A DNA stretch of 64,000 nucleotides from Bacillota bacterium (GCA_019420525.1 JAHZHA010000029.1:123082-187081); one strand, 5' to 3'; shown: positions 32,483 through 41,670, counted from the first letter of the stretch. The notes: a model not told the origin generated them from the sequence alone. Numbers and translations: made by a program.

Positions 32483-33832
32483 ATGAATTCATCGAAAGAA
32501 CGGAGCCTGATTCAGGGGAACATACTGAAATCACTGATCATATTTGCATTTCCCGTACTGCTGGCGCTCTTTCTGCAGGCCATGTACGGGGCGGCAGATC
32601 TGATTATCGTCGGACAGTTTGCCGGTACCTGCGAGCAGTCGGGCGTCGCGTCCGGAAGTCAGCTCTTCCATACGATCACTATGATCATCACGGGGCTATC
32701 TATGGGCGTCACCGTTTTTGTGGGTCATCATATCGGTGCGGGAGACGGCGAAACGGCGGGAAGAGGCGTCGGCGCGGGAATCGCCATTTTCGCGGCGCTG
32801 GCTGTTGTCATCACGGCCCTTGTCGTTCCCTTCAGCGATGAACTGGCTGCTTTTATGCATGCGCCGGCCGAGGCCTTCGGGCAGACCAACGAGTATGTGA
32901 GGATCTGCGGGATTGGAACCGTCTTTATCACAGCATATAATGTCATCGGCGCCATCTTTCGGGGGATCGGCGATTCAAAAACACCTCTGGTGACGGTGAC
33001 TATCGCCTGCGTAATCAATATTCTGGGAGATCTGATACTGGTGGCCGGCTTCGGAATGGGAGCCGCCGGAGCCGCGATTGCGACGGTATCCTCGCAGGCT
33101 GTCAGTGTAGTATGTTCGCTTTATCTCATAAAAAGGAAAAAACTTCCATTCAAGTTTTCCATAAGCTACATACGATTTGACGGCGTCTGCGTCAGGAAAA
33201 TCCTTCTGGTGGGCGTGCCCATCGCTCTGCAGGAGATGCTGGTGCAGCTCTCATTCCTTTTTATACAGGTGGTGGTAAACGGAATGGGGGTCATGGAATC
33301 AGCCGCTGTGGGCGTTGCGGAAAAGGTCTGTGCTTTCCTGATGCTGGCCGCTTCCGCCTATATGCAGGCCATTTCGGCTTTTGTGGCACAAAACAACGGC
33401 GCCGGACAGTTCAGCCGTTCCCGCCGGGCGTTGTTCTACGGAATCGAAACGGCTCTGATCGCCGGTTTCATCATGGGAACCGCAGCATTTTTTGCGGGGG
33501 ATCTGCTGGCCTCTATCTTTTCCGGAGAAGATCAGGTCATCGTATATGCTCACGATTATCTGAAAGCCTACGCCATCGACTGTCTGCTGACCGCTATTCT
33601 GTTCTGTTTTATAGGCTATTTCAACGGCTGCGGCAGAACGATATTCGTTATGCTTCAGGGGATTTTCGGCGCGTTCTGCGTGCGGATTCCGGTTGTCTAT
33701 CTGATGAGCCGGATCGAAGGCGCCACCTTATTCCATATCGGACTGGGCACTCCGGTATCTTCTGTTGCTCAAATCATCCTGTGCATCATCGCGTATCGGT
33801 ATTATGCCAATAAAAGAAAATATCAGGTTTAG
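32483..33832 (+). CDS. MATE-family efflux transporter
   Basis: A 449-residue protein with twelve predicted helices in two six-helix halves. The first has SLIIFAFPVLLALFLQAMYGAADLIIVGQF and TGLSMGVTVFVGHHIGAGD; the second has IALQEMLVQLSFLFIQVVVN and AISAFVAQNNGAGQFSRSR. Both are typical of the MATE multidrug/sodium antiporter group. The start follows GAGGAAGAAATT. It stands alone between two terminators. Exported compound unknown. One of four MATE genes in the window. Confidence 0.93.
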   Translation: MNSSKERSLIQGNILKSLIIFAFPVLLALFLQAMYGAADLIIVGQFAGTCEQSGVASGSQLFHTITMIITGLSMGVTVFVGHHIGAGDGETAGRGVGAGIAIFAALAVVITALVVPFSDELAAFMHAPAEAFGQTNEYVRICGIGTVFITAYNVIGAIFRGIGDSKTPLVTVTIACVINILGDLILVAGFGMGAAGAAIATVSSQAVSVVCSLYLIKRKKLPFKFSISYIRFDGVCVRKILLVGVPIALQEMLVQLSFLFIQVVVNGMGVMESAAVGVAEKVCAFLMLAASAYMQAISAFVAQNNGAGQFSRSRRALFYGIETALIAGFIMGTAAFFAGDLLASIFSGEDQVIVYAHDYLKAYAIDCLLTAILFCFIGYFNGCGRTIFVMLQGIFGAFCVRIPVVYLMSRIEGATLFHIGLGTPVSSVAQIILCIIAYRYYANKRKYQV

Positions 33833-33858
33833 ACAGCCATTTTGCGGCAGCGAAAGTC

Positions 33859-33906
33859 AAAAAGGAACGGACAGCAGACTTAGATGTCTACTGTCCGTTC
33901 CTTTTT
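33859..33906. terminator. Bidirectional terminator between MATE and hyuA-like genes
   Basis: The long stem from AAAAAGGAACGGACAGCAGAC (33859-33879, 21 bases with one bulge) to its complement at 33886-33906, with A and T tails on either side, can stop both converging genes. Confidence 0.85.
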
Positions 33907-33950
33907 ATTGTAATTAATTCGTTTGTTTATTGAGACATACTCACGTATTC

Positions 33951-35504
33951 TCACGCAAGGTCGCCGGCTGCTTTGATCTTAATCCGGACGGTATTTCCCG
34001 GATAGTACTGCAGAGGAACATCTTCCGCATCGATGATTTCCACGGTTTCCCGGATTGCACCCGCGGCGACAGCCAGTTCGGCGGCTTCGGCCCGGGCCTT
34101 TTCCAGGGCTTCATCGCGGGGAATTTTATCATAGTCGATCAGCTGTTCATAAGTACCGCTGACTTTTGAAATCGCAGAGCCGATTGCGTTTGCCACGCCG
34201 CCGGATTCGTGCTGTATCACACTCTTTGCTCCTGCGAGATCGGAAGGAAGGACGATAGAACCGCCTCCCACCAGGATGACGTCTACGTCGTCAGAGGAGA
34301 CTTTCATCGCGTCGAGAGAGTCTTCGCACAGAGCGCGGATTTCCGCCATGGCTTTCTTCGCAAAATTTTCGTCGAGACAGGATACCAGCGTCTTATCTCC
34401 GAGGTCCGCCATACCCAGCCGGACAGCAATATCTGTCGCCGTGCAGACATCGCCGCCGAAGCACAATGCCTTTTCGGTGATCTGGTACCCTACCGAATCC
34501 GGTCCCACGGTGACGGAACCGTCTTTCTGCTGCCGGACGATAGAACCGCCGCCGAGGCCGATGGAGACCACATCCGGCATGCGGAAGTTGGTGCGCACAC
34601 CGCCGATGGTAACCGCTACGCCGGATTCCCGGGGGAAGCTGTTCTGTATCACGCCCAGATCTGTCGTGGTGCCGCCCACATCGATTACGACGGCATCTTT
34701 CAGCTGACTCAGATAGCAGGCGCCGCGAATGGAATTCGTCGGCCCGCAGGCGATGGTCAGGATCGGATAACGGCGGGCGTACTCCATTGTCATAAGCGTA
34801 CCGTCGTTCTGGGACAGATAGATCTGCGCGTTGGTCACGCCTTCGTCGGCCAGGGATCTGGCAAAGCCTTCGGTAAAGGACTGGGCCACTTTGTACAGAG
34901 CTGCGTTCAGGATCGTGGCGTTTTCCCGCTCGATCAGTCCCATGGAACCGATTTCACTGGAGACGGAGATATGCACATCATCCCCCATCACTTTTCTGCA
35001 CAGTTCCGCTGCTTCCAGCTCGTGGTCGTTGCGTACGGTGGAGAAGACACAGGAAATAGCCACAGATTTTACATCCTTTTCTTTTAATTCTCTGAAAAAC
35101 GCCTCAGCGGCAGTTCTGTCAAAAGGAGCCAGTTCTCTTCCGTCATACTCAAAACCGCCGCCGATGACTGCCGTTTTCACGGCGATAGCTTTCAGATCCT
35201 CCGCCCAGTCCACCATGGGAGGAATGCCCCGGGAGGCGGGAGCGCCGATGCGCAGAATTCCGACGGGCGCCAGATTTTTTCGTTCCACGATGGCGTTGGT
35301 ACACTGTGTGGTTCCCAGCATGGCCTGTCCGATTTCGCTCCGGTTTATCCCGGACTCTTTCAGGACGGAACGGACAGCACTTAGAATTCCGTCGTAGATG
35401 TCAGCGGTGGTGTGCTGCTTCACAGAAGCCACGACATTCAGGTTTTCATCAATCAGGACGGCATCCGTGTTGGTACCGCCTACATCAATACCGAGTTTAT
35501 ACAT
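33951..35504 (-). CDS. Hydantoinase/oxoprolinase-type (HyuA-like) protein
   Basis: A 517-residue protein of the ATP-dependent hydantoinase/5-oxoprolinase A family. The N-terminal ASKHA phosphate loop is KLGIDVGGTNTDAVLID; others are GTTQCTNAIVER, SSEIGSMGLIERENATILNAAL, VIDVGGTTTDLGVI and VILVGGGSIV. The start at ATG 35504 follows AAGGAGGCTGCTGAAT; the frame is open 38 codons further. It follows the DUF917 gene by only 2 bases. The classic partner HyuB is absent; HyuA-like plus DUF917 pairs next to purine/cytosine permeases suggest ATP-driven opening of a cyclic amide such as a hydantoin. The precise substrate is not known. Confidence 0.88.
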   Translation of the reverse strand: MYKLGIDVGGTNTDAVLIDENLNVVASVKQHTTADIYDGILSAVRSVLKESGINRSEIGQAMLGTTQCTNAIVERKNLAPVGILRIGAPASRGIPPMVDWAEDLKAIAVKTAVIGGGFEYDGRELAPFDRTAAEAFFRELKEKDVKSVAISCVFSTVRNDHELEAAELCRKVMGDDVHISVSSEIGSMGLIERENATILNAALYKVAQSFTEGFARSLADEGVTNAQIYLSQNDGTLMTMEYARRYPILTIACGPTNSIRGACYLSQLKDAVVIDVGGTTTDLGVIQNSFPRESGVAVTIGGVRTNFRMPDVVSIGLGGGSIVRQQKDGSVTVGPDSVGYQITEKALCFGGDVCTATDIAVRLGMADLGDKTLVSCLDENFAKKAMAEIRALCEDSLDAMKVSSDDVDVILVGGGSIVLPSDLAGAKSVIQHESGGVANAIGSAISKVSGTYEQLIDYDKIPRDEALEKARAEAAELAVAAGAIRETVEIIDAEDVPLQYYPGNTVRIKIKAAGDLA

Positions 35505-35506
35505 AT

Positions 35507-36598
35507 TCAGCAGCCTCCTTTGCAGCGTTCTTCGATAGGGATATAGTCGGTTTCGACACCGAAGTACCGGGGACCGACTAACTTCAGCCCCTCTTCTGTC
35601 CGCCAGAGAGGGAAGCATTTCAGGCCCACGACCATGACTCGCTTTCCGTATTTCAGCGCGTCGGTGGGCACAGGTGTAAATGTTTCGGTATCCACGAGAC
35701 AGATCAGATCGGGAGTGGTAGCCAGAATTTCTCCTTCCACTACAGCAGTCAGATTTTCATTCTGGAATTCCACATATGCGGATCTTCCTTTGTCTTCGCC
35801 GATGCCGTCCAGTACCACTTTGCCGAAGTTGAAGCCATTGCGCACCTCACGTAGCACATCAGAAATTTTACCTTTGAAGAGTTTGTATCCTTCCGTGATG
35901 CTGAGAAATGCCTCTTCCGGCGTCTGATCAACAGCTTCTTTTACCTTTCGTATGGCAGAGCCGAGGATTTCGCTGCGGGTTATGATTCCCCGGACTCCGT
36001 ATTCTTTCATGAATTTTCCTTCCATGGCGTACAGCGACACGGATACGGAACCGCCGCAGGCCATCGTGACCGCACGGGCCATTTCTTCTGTCCATTTATT
36101 TGTCACAGTGCGGAAGATACAGGAATTTCCTTTTTCATCCACCATAGCCATAGGAGTAGCGGAGCCGCCGCCGATGGTAAAGGTGACCATCTGCAGTTCC
36201 GGAAAAGCCCGTCCCATACCGTCGCAATCTACCAGAGGAAGCCCCAGGCGGGCCGCCGCCGCGATGGGAAGCATGGAATTGACGCCTCCGGCTTCGATGG
36301 GCATGAAAGCGTAGACCGGCTTGCCGTAAAAAGCGGAAACTGTCTCATAGAGAGTCCTGTATTCATCGCCGCCGATGGCTTTCTCACAGAGAACGGTGGG
36401 GGCGCCCATCATGGCGATAGGGACGATCAGCGCATCGTCCGGCACTTCGTCGGGGTCCAGCAGAGTAACCGGTCCACATTCCTGGACGGCGCCGATGGCG
36501 ACTAATTTGCCGACGTAAGGGTCACCGCCGCCTCCGGCTCCCAGCAGAGCCGCGCCCAGAGCGATATCTTCGATTTCAGGGATAGCAATTTTACGCAA
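35507..36598 (-). CDS. DUF917-family protein
   Basis: A 363-residue cytoplasmic protein with the family start LGAALLGAGGGGDPYVGK, then PTVLCEKAIGG, FMPIEAGGVNSMLPIAAAARLGLPLVD, QMVTFTIGGG and a C-terminal FPLWRTEEGLKLVGPRYFG. Start choice: AAGGAG lies directly against a GTG at 36607, too close for initiation, but is 8 bases before the TTG at 36598, which I prefer. DUF917 proteins accompany HyuA-type enzymes and permeases in amide or nucleobase catabolism; biochemical role unproven. It is located between the CodB-like permease and the HyuA-like gene in one operon. Confidence 0.85.
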   Translation of the reverse strand: MRKIAIPEIEDIALGAALLGAGGGGDPYVGKLVAIGAVQECGPVTLLDPDEVPDDALIVPIAMMGAPTVLCEKAIGGDEYRTLYETVSAFYGKPVYAFMPIEAGGVNSMLPIAAAARLGLPLVDCDGMGRAFPELQMVTFTIGGGSATPMAMVDEKGNSCIFRTVTNKWTEEMARAVTMACGGSVSVSLYAMEGKFMKEYGVRGIITRSEILGSAIRKVKEAVDQTPEEAFLSITEGYKLFKGKISDVLREVRNGFNFGKVVLDGIGEDKGRSAYVEFQNENLTAVVEGEILATTPDLICLVDTETFTPVPTDALKYGKRVMVVGLKCFPLWRTEEGLKLVGPRYFGVETDYIPIEERCKGGC

Positions 36599-36690
36599 TT
36601 GAAACACTCCTTTTTATATCATGCAACAGGCAGGACGCAGTATACTTCTGCGTCCTGCGATGCGATAGCTGACTTTAATCTTTTGTCTGT

Positions 36691-37980
36691 TCAGTTCTTT
36701 TTCTTTTCAACGGCTTTTTCGATTATAACATAAAGCACCAGAGCTACGACGATGCCGTTGACCGAGCCGATGAAGAAGGGGAAATTCAGGGAAGAAAGAG
36801 CAGGGATGGACGCGAACGTTCCTCCTGTCATACAGGCGATAAAAGCTCCTACAGCAAAAGCGATGATTCCCGGGGCATAGAAACCTCTGCGTATCTCGAA
36901 CTTCGCGACGTTGCCTTTTCGCAACAGCCAGTAATCTGCGATCATAACGCCCATCACAGCCGGGACGATGGCGGAAAGCAGAGACAGGAAGCCCTGAATC
37001 GAGTTCAGAATTCCTGCAGCAGCCAGAATCGTACCGATCAGTCCTGAAACAGCAGTAGTGATCCGGCTCTTTTTTTCGTCCTGACCCAGCAGAACGGAAA
37101 GCGCCAGACCTCCTGAGTAGGCGTTCGATACATTTGTAGTCCAGGTGGCGAGGACTAAAGCGATCAGGCCGATCAGAGGAAGACCGGAAGCCGAAAGGAA
37201 CACGCTGATATCGTAGGAACCGGTGCAGATGGCGAGGATTCCGCCCAGCATGAGAACCACCAGACCGGCAGGAAGAACTCCGAGTACGGAAGATTTAACG
37301 ACATCTTTTCTGTTTTTTGCGAAACGGCAGTAGTCTCCGGAGATCGCGGCGGCGACGACGAAAGATCCAACCGTGAGGCTGATCCCGCTTATGAGTCCGA
37401 TCGGTGCGGAAGGTTCGTAACCGATCAGAGCACTTCCGTTGCCGGATACCAGATTATAGATCAGGGCATATATGAGGACGATTCCCAGCAGAGGAACGGC
37501 AATCTTATTCAGCCATTTCAGTCCGCTGAAACGGAAACAGGCGGTGAGCAGCATGATGACGCCCCAGACTACGGAAGATATCCATACCGGGATACTGACT
37601 CCGGTCATTCCTTCCAACATGGAGGAAAAGGAAGAGCCGCACACGGCAGCCTGGATGCCGAACCAGCCGACACACGAGATAGCCAGAATGGTACTGATGA
37701 TATATTTCGCTCCCTTTTCGCCGAGAGCGCCGCCGGCCATAACAGCGGTGGGCAGCCCCGTGTCGCAGGCATGCATGCCCATAAAACTCATAAAGACACA
37801 GATGAGCGCATATCCGATGATAATAGCCAGCGCAGCGGCTCCCAGAGAAAGTCCTGCGCCGAGCATTCCGCCGATCATCAGCGCCGGAACACAAATCATG
37901 GCACCGATCCACACCATGGTGATAGAGCCCCAGCTTTGTCTTTCTTCTGACTTGATTTCAAATCCTGTGTTTTGTTTCAT
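36691..37980 (-). CDS. Cytosine permease-like NCS1 transporter
   Basis: A 429-residue membrane protein with twelve predicted helices, of CodB-like length. SWGSITMVWIGAMICVPALMIGG matches the conserved first helix of NCS1 nucleobase/hydantoin symporters, as do CDTGLPTAVMAGGALGEKG, ISCVGWFGIQAAVCG, SFVVAAAISGDYCRFAKNRKDV and WTTNVSNAYSGGLAL. It would import a nucleobase, hydantoin or related heterocycle for the downstream DUF917 and HyuA-like proteins. The start follows AGGAGAGAAAATC. It is the first gene of the catabolic operon after the PucR gene and its terminator. Confidence 0.9.
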   Translation of the reverse strand: MKQNTGFEIKSEERQSWGSITMVWIGAMICVPALMIGGMLGAGLSLGAAALAIIIGYALICVFMSFMGMHACDTGLPTAVMAGGALGEKGAKYIISTILAISCVGWFGIQAAVCGSSFSSMLEGMTGVSIPVWISSVVWGVIMLLTACFRFSGLKWLNKIAVPLLGIVLIYALIYNLVSGNGSALIGYEPSAPIGLISGISLTVGSFVVAAAISGDYCRFAKNRKDVVKSSVLGVLPAGLVVLMLGGILAICTGSYDISVFLSASGLPLIGLIALVLATWTTNVSNAYSGGLALSVLLGQDEKKSRITTAVSGLIGTILAAAGILNSIQGFLSLLSAIVPAVMGVMIADYWLLRKGNVAKFEIRRGFYAPGIIAFAVGAFIACMTGGTFASIPALSSLNFPFFIGSVNGIVVALVLYVIIEKAVEKKKN

Positions 37981-38084
37981 GATTTTCTCTCCTAAAATTT
38001 ATTCCAGTCAGGCAGCAATAATTAATATGTTATTAATTATAATTAAGCCTTTCCTGGAAAACATTATGCGAAGAGATAAAGATT

Positions 38085-38122
38085 CCCGCCTCTCATTGTC
38101 CGAAGAGACAATGAAAGACGGG
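38085..38122 (-). terminator. Terminator after pucR-like gene
   Basis: On the minus strand the hairpin CCCGTCTTTCATTGTC / GACAATGAGAGGCGGG (38107-38122 with 38085-38100, 6-base loop) lies 15 bases past the regulator's stop codon, with a short T-rich tail. It separates the regulator from the permease operon. Confidence 0.65.
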
Positions 38123-38137
38123 AGATTGATTCCGGAT

Positions 38138-39745
38138 TTATTCATTTTGTTCCGGCAACAGGTTCATAATTCGCCGTAAGGCCAGAGCATACAGCAGATT
38201 TTTTGACTGCGGGATATCTCCGACCCGGAAGCCCAGCGTATTGCTCGCCTTCTGCAGGCGGTACTTGACGGTGTTCTTATGGACAAACAGACGGGCGGCG
38301 GTGTCCGTGATATTTGAATTCATATCCAGGAGGAACACCGTGAGGGTGTTTGTTATCTCCGGACCGTCCTTATATGCTGAAACAGGGTCCAGCAGCGACA
38401 TGTACCTTCGTACGTGATCTCTTCCCTGCGCTGCGATTTCTCTGCATTCCTTGACGAATTCGATTTCCGAAGATGTGAAAAACGTGCGCAGAGGAAAAAC
38501 TTTTGTACTGTCTTCCAGATACGACCGGTTGGCCTCATAGAAGTATTTTGCGTTTGCGGTATACTGGAGCTGCGGGCACCGGGTTATTACGGCTGAAATA
38601 TTATTGTCCCGGAAGAACTGAGTCAGAGCGTCTGTCAGATCGTCCATCTCCCGGAGTGTCCTCGTTCCGGTGGGAAATATGAGAATGTCGTTTTCATAAT
38701 GCCCGCACAGACCGATTCTGGTATACAGCGCCGATAATTCGGATATTGCCTGCGTCCAGGGAGAGAGGTTTTCTCCGTCGAGGCTGCGTATGATCCACAT
38801 GTCGCTTAAAGAGGCTACATCGATGTGATAGAGTTCTCCCAGCCGGCGCATTTTGATGGGCTCGTCCAGAACGATGGCTCTCGTGAGCTCGGACAGGTCC
38901 GACTGGTCGTGATTCTTCCCCCAGACCCCCATGCTCAGACGAACGCCTTCCACCACCTGTTTCCAGAGGAGCGGATCAAGTCTGCCGCGTTCGGAGAAAA
39001 CGAACAGATACATCCGGCTGTTGCTGCTTGGGTGAATTTCGGCTTTATACGCCCAGAGCTTTCGATCTCCTTCGATTTCCCAGGAACAGTCATTGGGTCT
39101 GTGTACGGCAGACTGACTGATGATTTCGGCCCAGGAGATATCCTGATTTCTCGGCCACGATGCTTCGCTCAGAATATGGTATTCGGAATCGGTGATGATT
39201 GCCGATGCCCTCAGCCGGTCACTGGTAATGCGCAGGATCGTCCGGACACTCTGCTGGACAGGTGGAATCCGGGTCATCTGTTCGAGAAGATCTATGGTAA
39301 AGGTGGGATTGCTGAGTCCGTCCCGGACGATGGCATCCATGGCTTCCTGAATGACTTCTCCGTAACGGAGGTTGGGCTCATTTTCGGGCATACAGATCAA
39401 AACGAAGTCGAGTTCATCCGCCAGCTGAATGAGCCTGGGATCTACCTGCGGAAGAATCAAGCCGACATAATACAGGATCATGCCCACTTCGCCTGCCATG
39501 GCAAACATGCGTATGTTGTCGCACTGGGCGTCTACATCATCCGCGATGCTGCAGAAACCGGTGAGGATTAGTTCACTTCCCCAGAAGTTGATGCTGTCGT
39601 ATAGTTTTTTCTGCGTCTCCGTAGGGGTTGAATATTCCAGCACGGTGACGCACGTTACAATTCTGTCGAGACTGTTGTGACCCGCCAGAACGGATGCCTT
39701 CCGCAGGCAGGGAAGTTCCAGCAGCTGGGAGACGGTAAGACTCAT
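38138..39745 (-). CDS. PucR-family transcriptional regulator
   Basis: A 535-residue regulator. The N-terminal PucR sensor (TVSQLLELPCLRKASVLAG, ELILTGFC, MILYYVGLILP) spans ~1-140, the middle is a GGDEF-like/CdaR linker domain, and the C-terminal HTH_30 is at ~460-525 (FLLDMNSNITDTAARLFVHKNTVKYRLQKA). PucR controls purine degradation in B. subtilis, and homologues usually regulate the catabolic operon beside them, here permease/DUF917/HyuA on the same strand. The start follows GAGGAGAATTGCCAT. Confidence 0.92.
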   Translation of the reverse strand: MSLTVSQLLELPCLRKASVLAGHNSLDRIVTCVTVLEYSTPTETQKKLYDSINFWGSELILTGFCSIADDVDAQCDNIRMFAMAGEVGMILYYVGLILPQVDPRLIQLADELDFVLICMPENEPNLRYGEVIQEAMDAIVRDGLSNPTFTIDLLEQMTRIPPVQQSVRTILRITSDRLRASAIITDSEYHILSEASWPRNQDISWAEIISQSAVHRPNDCSWEIEGDRKLWAYKAEIHPSSNSRMYLFVFSERGRLDPLLWKQVVEGVRLSMGVWGKNHDQSDLSELTRAIVLDEPIKMRRLGELYHIDVASLSDMWIIRSLDGENLSPWTQAISELSALYTRIGLCGHYENDILIFPTGTRTLREMDDLTDALTQFFRDNNISAVITRCPQLQYTANAKYFYEANRSYLEDSTKVFPLRTFFTSSEIEFVKECREIAAQGRDHVRRYMSLLDPVSAYKDGPEITNTLTVFLLDMNSNITDTAARLFVHKNTVKYRLQKASNTLGFRVGDIPQSKNLLYALALRRIMNLLPEQNE

Positions 39746-40050
39746 ATGGCAATTCTCCTCTCAAATCAAAAATGATTGTATATCTCTGAACATTTTCCAT
39801 AAATCGCAGAATCTGATCCGCAGCATAAAGGAACTTCTGCATTTGATCCTATTCATATTAAAAACGATCATACCATGCAGGAGTGAGATTTTCAATCATT
39901 CAAGCAATTTACTTTCACCATATATTGTAAATTTATGAAATATATGTTACACTGTAATGCAGAAAATTTAACGGATATCCTTGCAGATTTTCCGGTCGGC
40001 AGGTTTTTTATATGACCTGTACGGCATAAGAGAACGGAAAGGTTGCTGTA
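39746..40050. other. Intergenic region between pucR-like and vanZ-like genes
   Basis: These 305 bases separate divergent units. They are AT-rich around 39910-39960 (ATATATTGTAAATTTATG, TTACACTGTAATG) and probably hold the promoters for both, but I cannot fix exact boxes. Confidence 0.4.
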
Positions 40051-40379
40051 TATGACATACTTTTTTGAGGGAAAAATTCTGGCGGGTTATATTCTGATCT
40101 ACGCCTGTTTCCTTATCTTAATACGGTATCAGAAGAAAAAAGACTGAACTCCTGCTGTTTTTTCTGCCGGGATTGCTGATCGAACTGCTGCAGCTGGCGC
40201 AGCTTCTGGTGATCGGTTACACACTGAGAGTGGTCGATGTGAATGATCTGATCTGCAACGCAGCCGGAACGGCTGCGGGATATCTCGTTTTCCATGCGGT
40301 CCGGAAAGGGATCGCGGATTTAAACAGGAGACCGAAGCGGGAAAAAGGACGTCTTGCAGAATATTTTACGAACCGTTAA
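40051..40379 (+). pseudogene. VanZ-like membrane protein, frameshifted
   Basis: ATG 40051 (site GAAAGG) opens 31 residues (MTYFFEGKILAGYILIYACF and on to RYQKKKD) before TGA at 40144-40146. The sequence then continues one frame away as TELLLFFLPGLLIELLQLAQ, GYTLRVVDVNDLICNAAGTA, AGYLVFHAV, which is the conserved second half of VanZ-family proteins. The break falls at a run of six A residues (GAAGAAAAAAGAC); one A fewer restores a ~108-residue protein. It could be a decayed gene, a phase-variable or slippage-dependent gene, or a sequence error. Even when joined it is shorter than most VanZ proteins and lacks part of the first half. Confidence 0.7.
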
Positions 40380-40408
40380 ACAGGGCAGCGGAAAAATTCC
40401 GCTGCCCT
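40380..40408 (+). terminator. Hairpin after vanZ-like gene
   Basis: The stem CAGGGCAGCGG / CCGCTGCCCTT around an A/T loop directly touches the following promoter's -35 box. There is no long T run, so termination may be partial. Confidence 0.55.
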
Positions 40409-40466
40409 TGACACCTATACTACTTTGCATTACAATATAGCTAGGTACTATGCTTTACAATATAGT
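40408..40466 (+). promoter_or_regulatory. PadR promoter with tandem operator-like repeats
   Basis: TTGACA (40408-40413), a 17-base spacer and TACAAT (40431-40436) form a near-consensus promoter. Two 20-base direct repeats, ACTTTGCATTACAATATAGC (40422-40441) and ACTATGCTTTACAATATAGT (40447-40466), share 17 positions with a 25-bp period. The first covers the -10 box. They are the likely binding sites of the PadR protein encoded 15 bases downstream. Confidence 0.7.
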
Positions 40467-40480
40467 GAGAGGGTGATTTC

Positions 40481-40852
40481 ATGATACCGTCGCAGATGCT
40501 GAAGGGCATACTGGAGGGCTGCATCCTGGCGGTCATCAGCAGAGAGGAGACGTACGGATACGAGATATCCGAGCAGCTCATGGAGTATGGCTTCGGGAAA
40601 ATTACAGAAGGAACAGTATATCCGCTGTTGCTGAGGCTGGAAAAAAACGGTCTGGTCCGTGCCACTTACCGGGCGTCAGATATGGGCCCCAGAAGAAAAT
40701 ATTATACGCTGACGGCAGAAGGGCGTGATGCTCTGGAAGAATTTTACGTCAGCTACCGGGAACTGACAGCGGCGGTGGACCGGCTGACAGGGGATGTAGC
40801 AGGAAGGGAACAGAATGAGCAGAAGGACGAAACTTTTACGGAAGGAAAATAA
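40481..40852 (+). CDS. PadR-family transcriptional repressor
   Basis: A 123-residue regulator with a PadR winged helix: LKGILEGCILAVISREETYGYEI, TEGTVYPLLLRLEKNGLVRATY, GPRRKYYTLTAEGRDAL, then a C-terminal dimerisation helix and an acidic tail. The start follows GAGAGGGTGATTTC. It overlaps the next gene by 38 bases. PadR repressors of this size normally control their own operon. The ligand is unknown. Confidence 0.94.
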   Translation: MIPSQMLKGILEGCILAVISREETYGYEISEQLMEYGFGKITEGTVYPLLLRLEKNGLVRATYRASDMGPRRKYYTLTAEGRDALEEFYVSYRELTAAVDRLTGDVAGREQNEQKDETFTEGK

Positions 40853-41489
40853 CGAAGCGGAAGAAATGCTTCTCAACGAATACGATAAATCGGTATTGAC
40901 GGATATCGTCGTGTATATCCGCATGTCGGGCATCAGTCCGTATGATCAGGAAAGAGTGCGGCGCGATGTCCGGGAGATGATCGCCGAGGGAGAAAGACGG
41001 GGAAAGACAGCCAGAGAGATTATCGGAGAGGATTACCGGCAGTTCTGTGACGATGTGATCGCCGAGATTCCAAGGCTCAGCGGAGTCGCGTACTTTTTGT
41101 CCCTGCTGAGGGATGTGCTTCTTGCCGCCGGCGTGCTGCTGGTCATCTGGGCTGTCTTTCAGTTTATCGAGCAAGGAGCGGCGGGAAAAATATCTCCGTA
41201 TCTTACGGTTACAGCAGGAAATGTGGCCGGAGGAGTGATCTGCATCGCGGGAGCTTTTCTGCTGCTGCACACGATCTGCAGAAATACGTTCGGAATCGGC
41301 AGAGGAGCCGGACCGGATAAAAAGGCTCTGATTAAAATATTCGTGCTGATATTTGTCCTGCTGATGGCGTGTATGTGCGCAAATGTTTTTATCGTATACG
41401 AACTCTTCCGGATTCATGTACTCGCTGCTGCGGGAGGAGTGGTGGCGTTGTATGTACTGTACAGAATTCTAGATGCAAAACTGGACTGA
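40815..41489 (+). CDS. DUF1048-like membrane protein of the PadR operon
   Basis: A 224-residue protein. The N-terminal ~90 residues (NEYDKSVLTDIVVYIRMSG, ERVRRDVREMIAEGERRGKT, IIGEDYRQFCDDVIAE) match the alpha-helical DUF1048 pattern commonly encoded next to PadR. Four membrane helices follow (FLSLLRDVLLAAGVLLVIWAVF, NVAGGVICIAGAFLLLH, ALIKIFVLIFVLLMACMC, VLAAAGGVVALYVLY). It starts inside the padR reading frame, so translation is coupled. Function unknown. Confidence 0.78.
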   Translation: MSRRTKLLRKENNEAEEMLLNEYDKSVLTDIVVYIRMSGISPYDQERVRRDVREMIAEGERRGKTAREIIGEDYRQFCDDVIAEIPRLSGVAYFLSLLRDVLLAAGVLLVIWAVFQFIEQGAAGKISPYLTVTAGNVAGGVICIAGAFLLLHTICRNTFGIGRGAGPDKKALIKIFVLIFVLLMACMCANVFIVYELFRIHVLAAAGGVVALYVLYRILDAKLD

Positions 41490-41554
41490 AAAAACGACTG
41501 GCAGGCGGTTTTTACGAACCTGTCAGGAGAAAATAAAAAAAGATATGTTGAAAC

Positions 41555-41588
41555 GGGGAGAGCGGCCGTCGGGCTGTTCTCCCTGTTT
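41555..41588 (+). terminator. Terminator after the PadR operon
   Basis: A GC-rich imperfect stem (GGGAGAG ... TTCTCCC with inner GGCCG/CGGGCT pairing) is followed by TGTTTTT. Confidence 0.6.
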
Positions 41589-41670
41589 TTCTCTCTGAAA
41601 TCCGTGAGTTCTCTTTTTCGATAGTTTTTTGTCTTTGCAGAAGGCGCCGGAGATACTGTGGAAGCGATGT

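Noticed and set aside
41490..41670. Small minus-strand frames in the gap before the SDR gene
   Set aside because: They have no ribosome binding site and cover the terminator hairpin.
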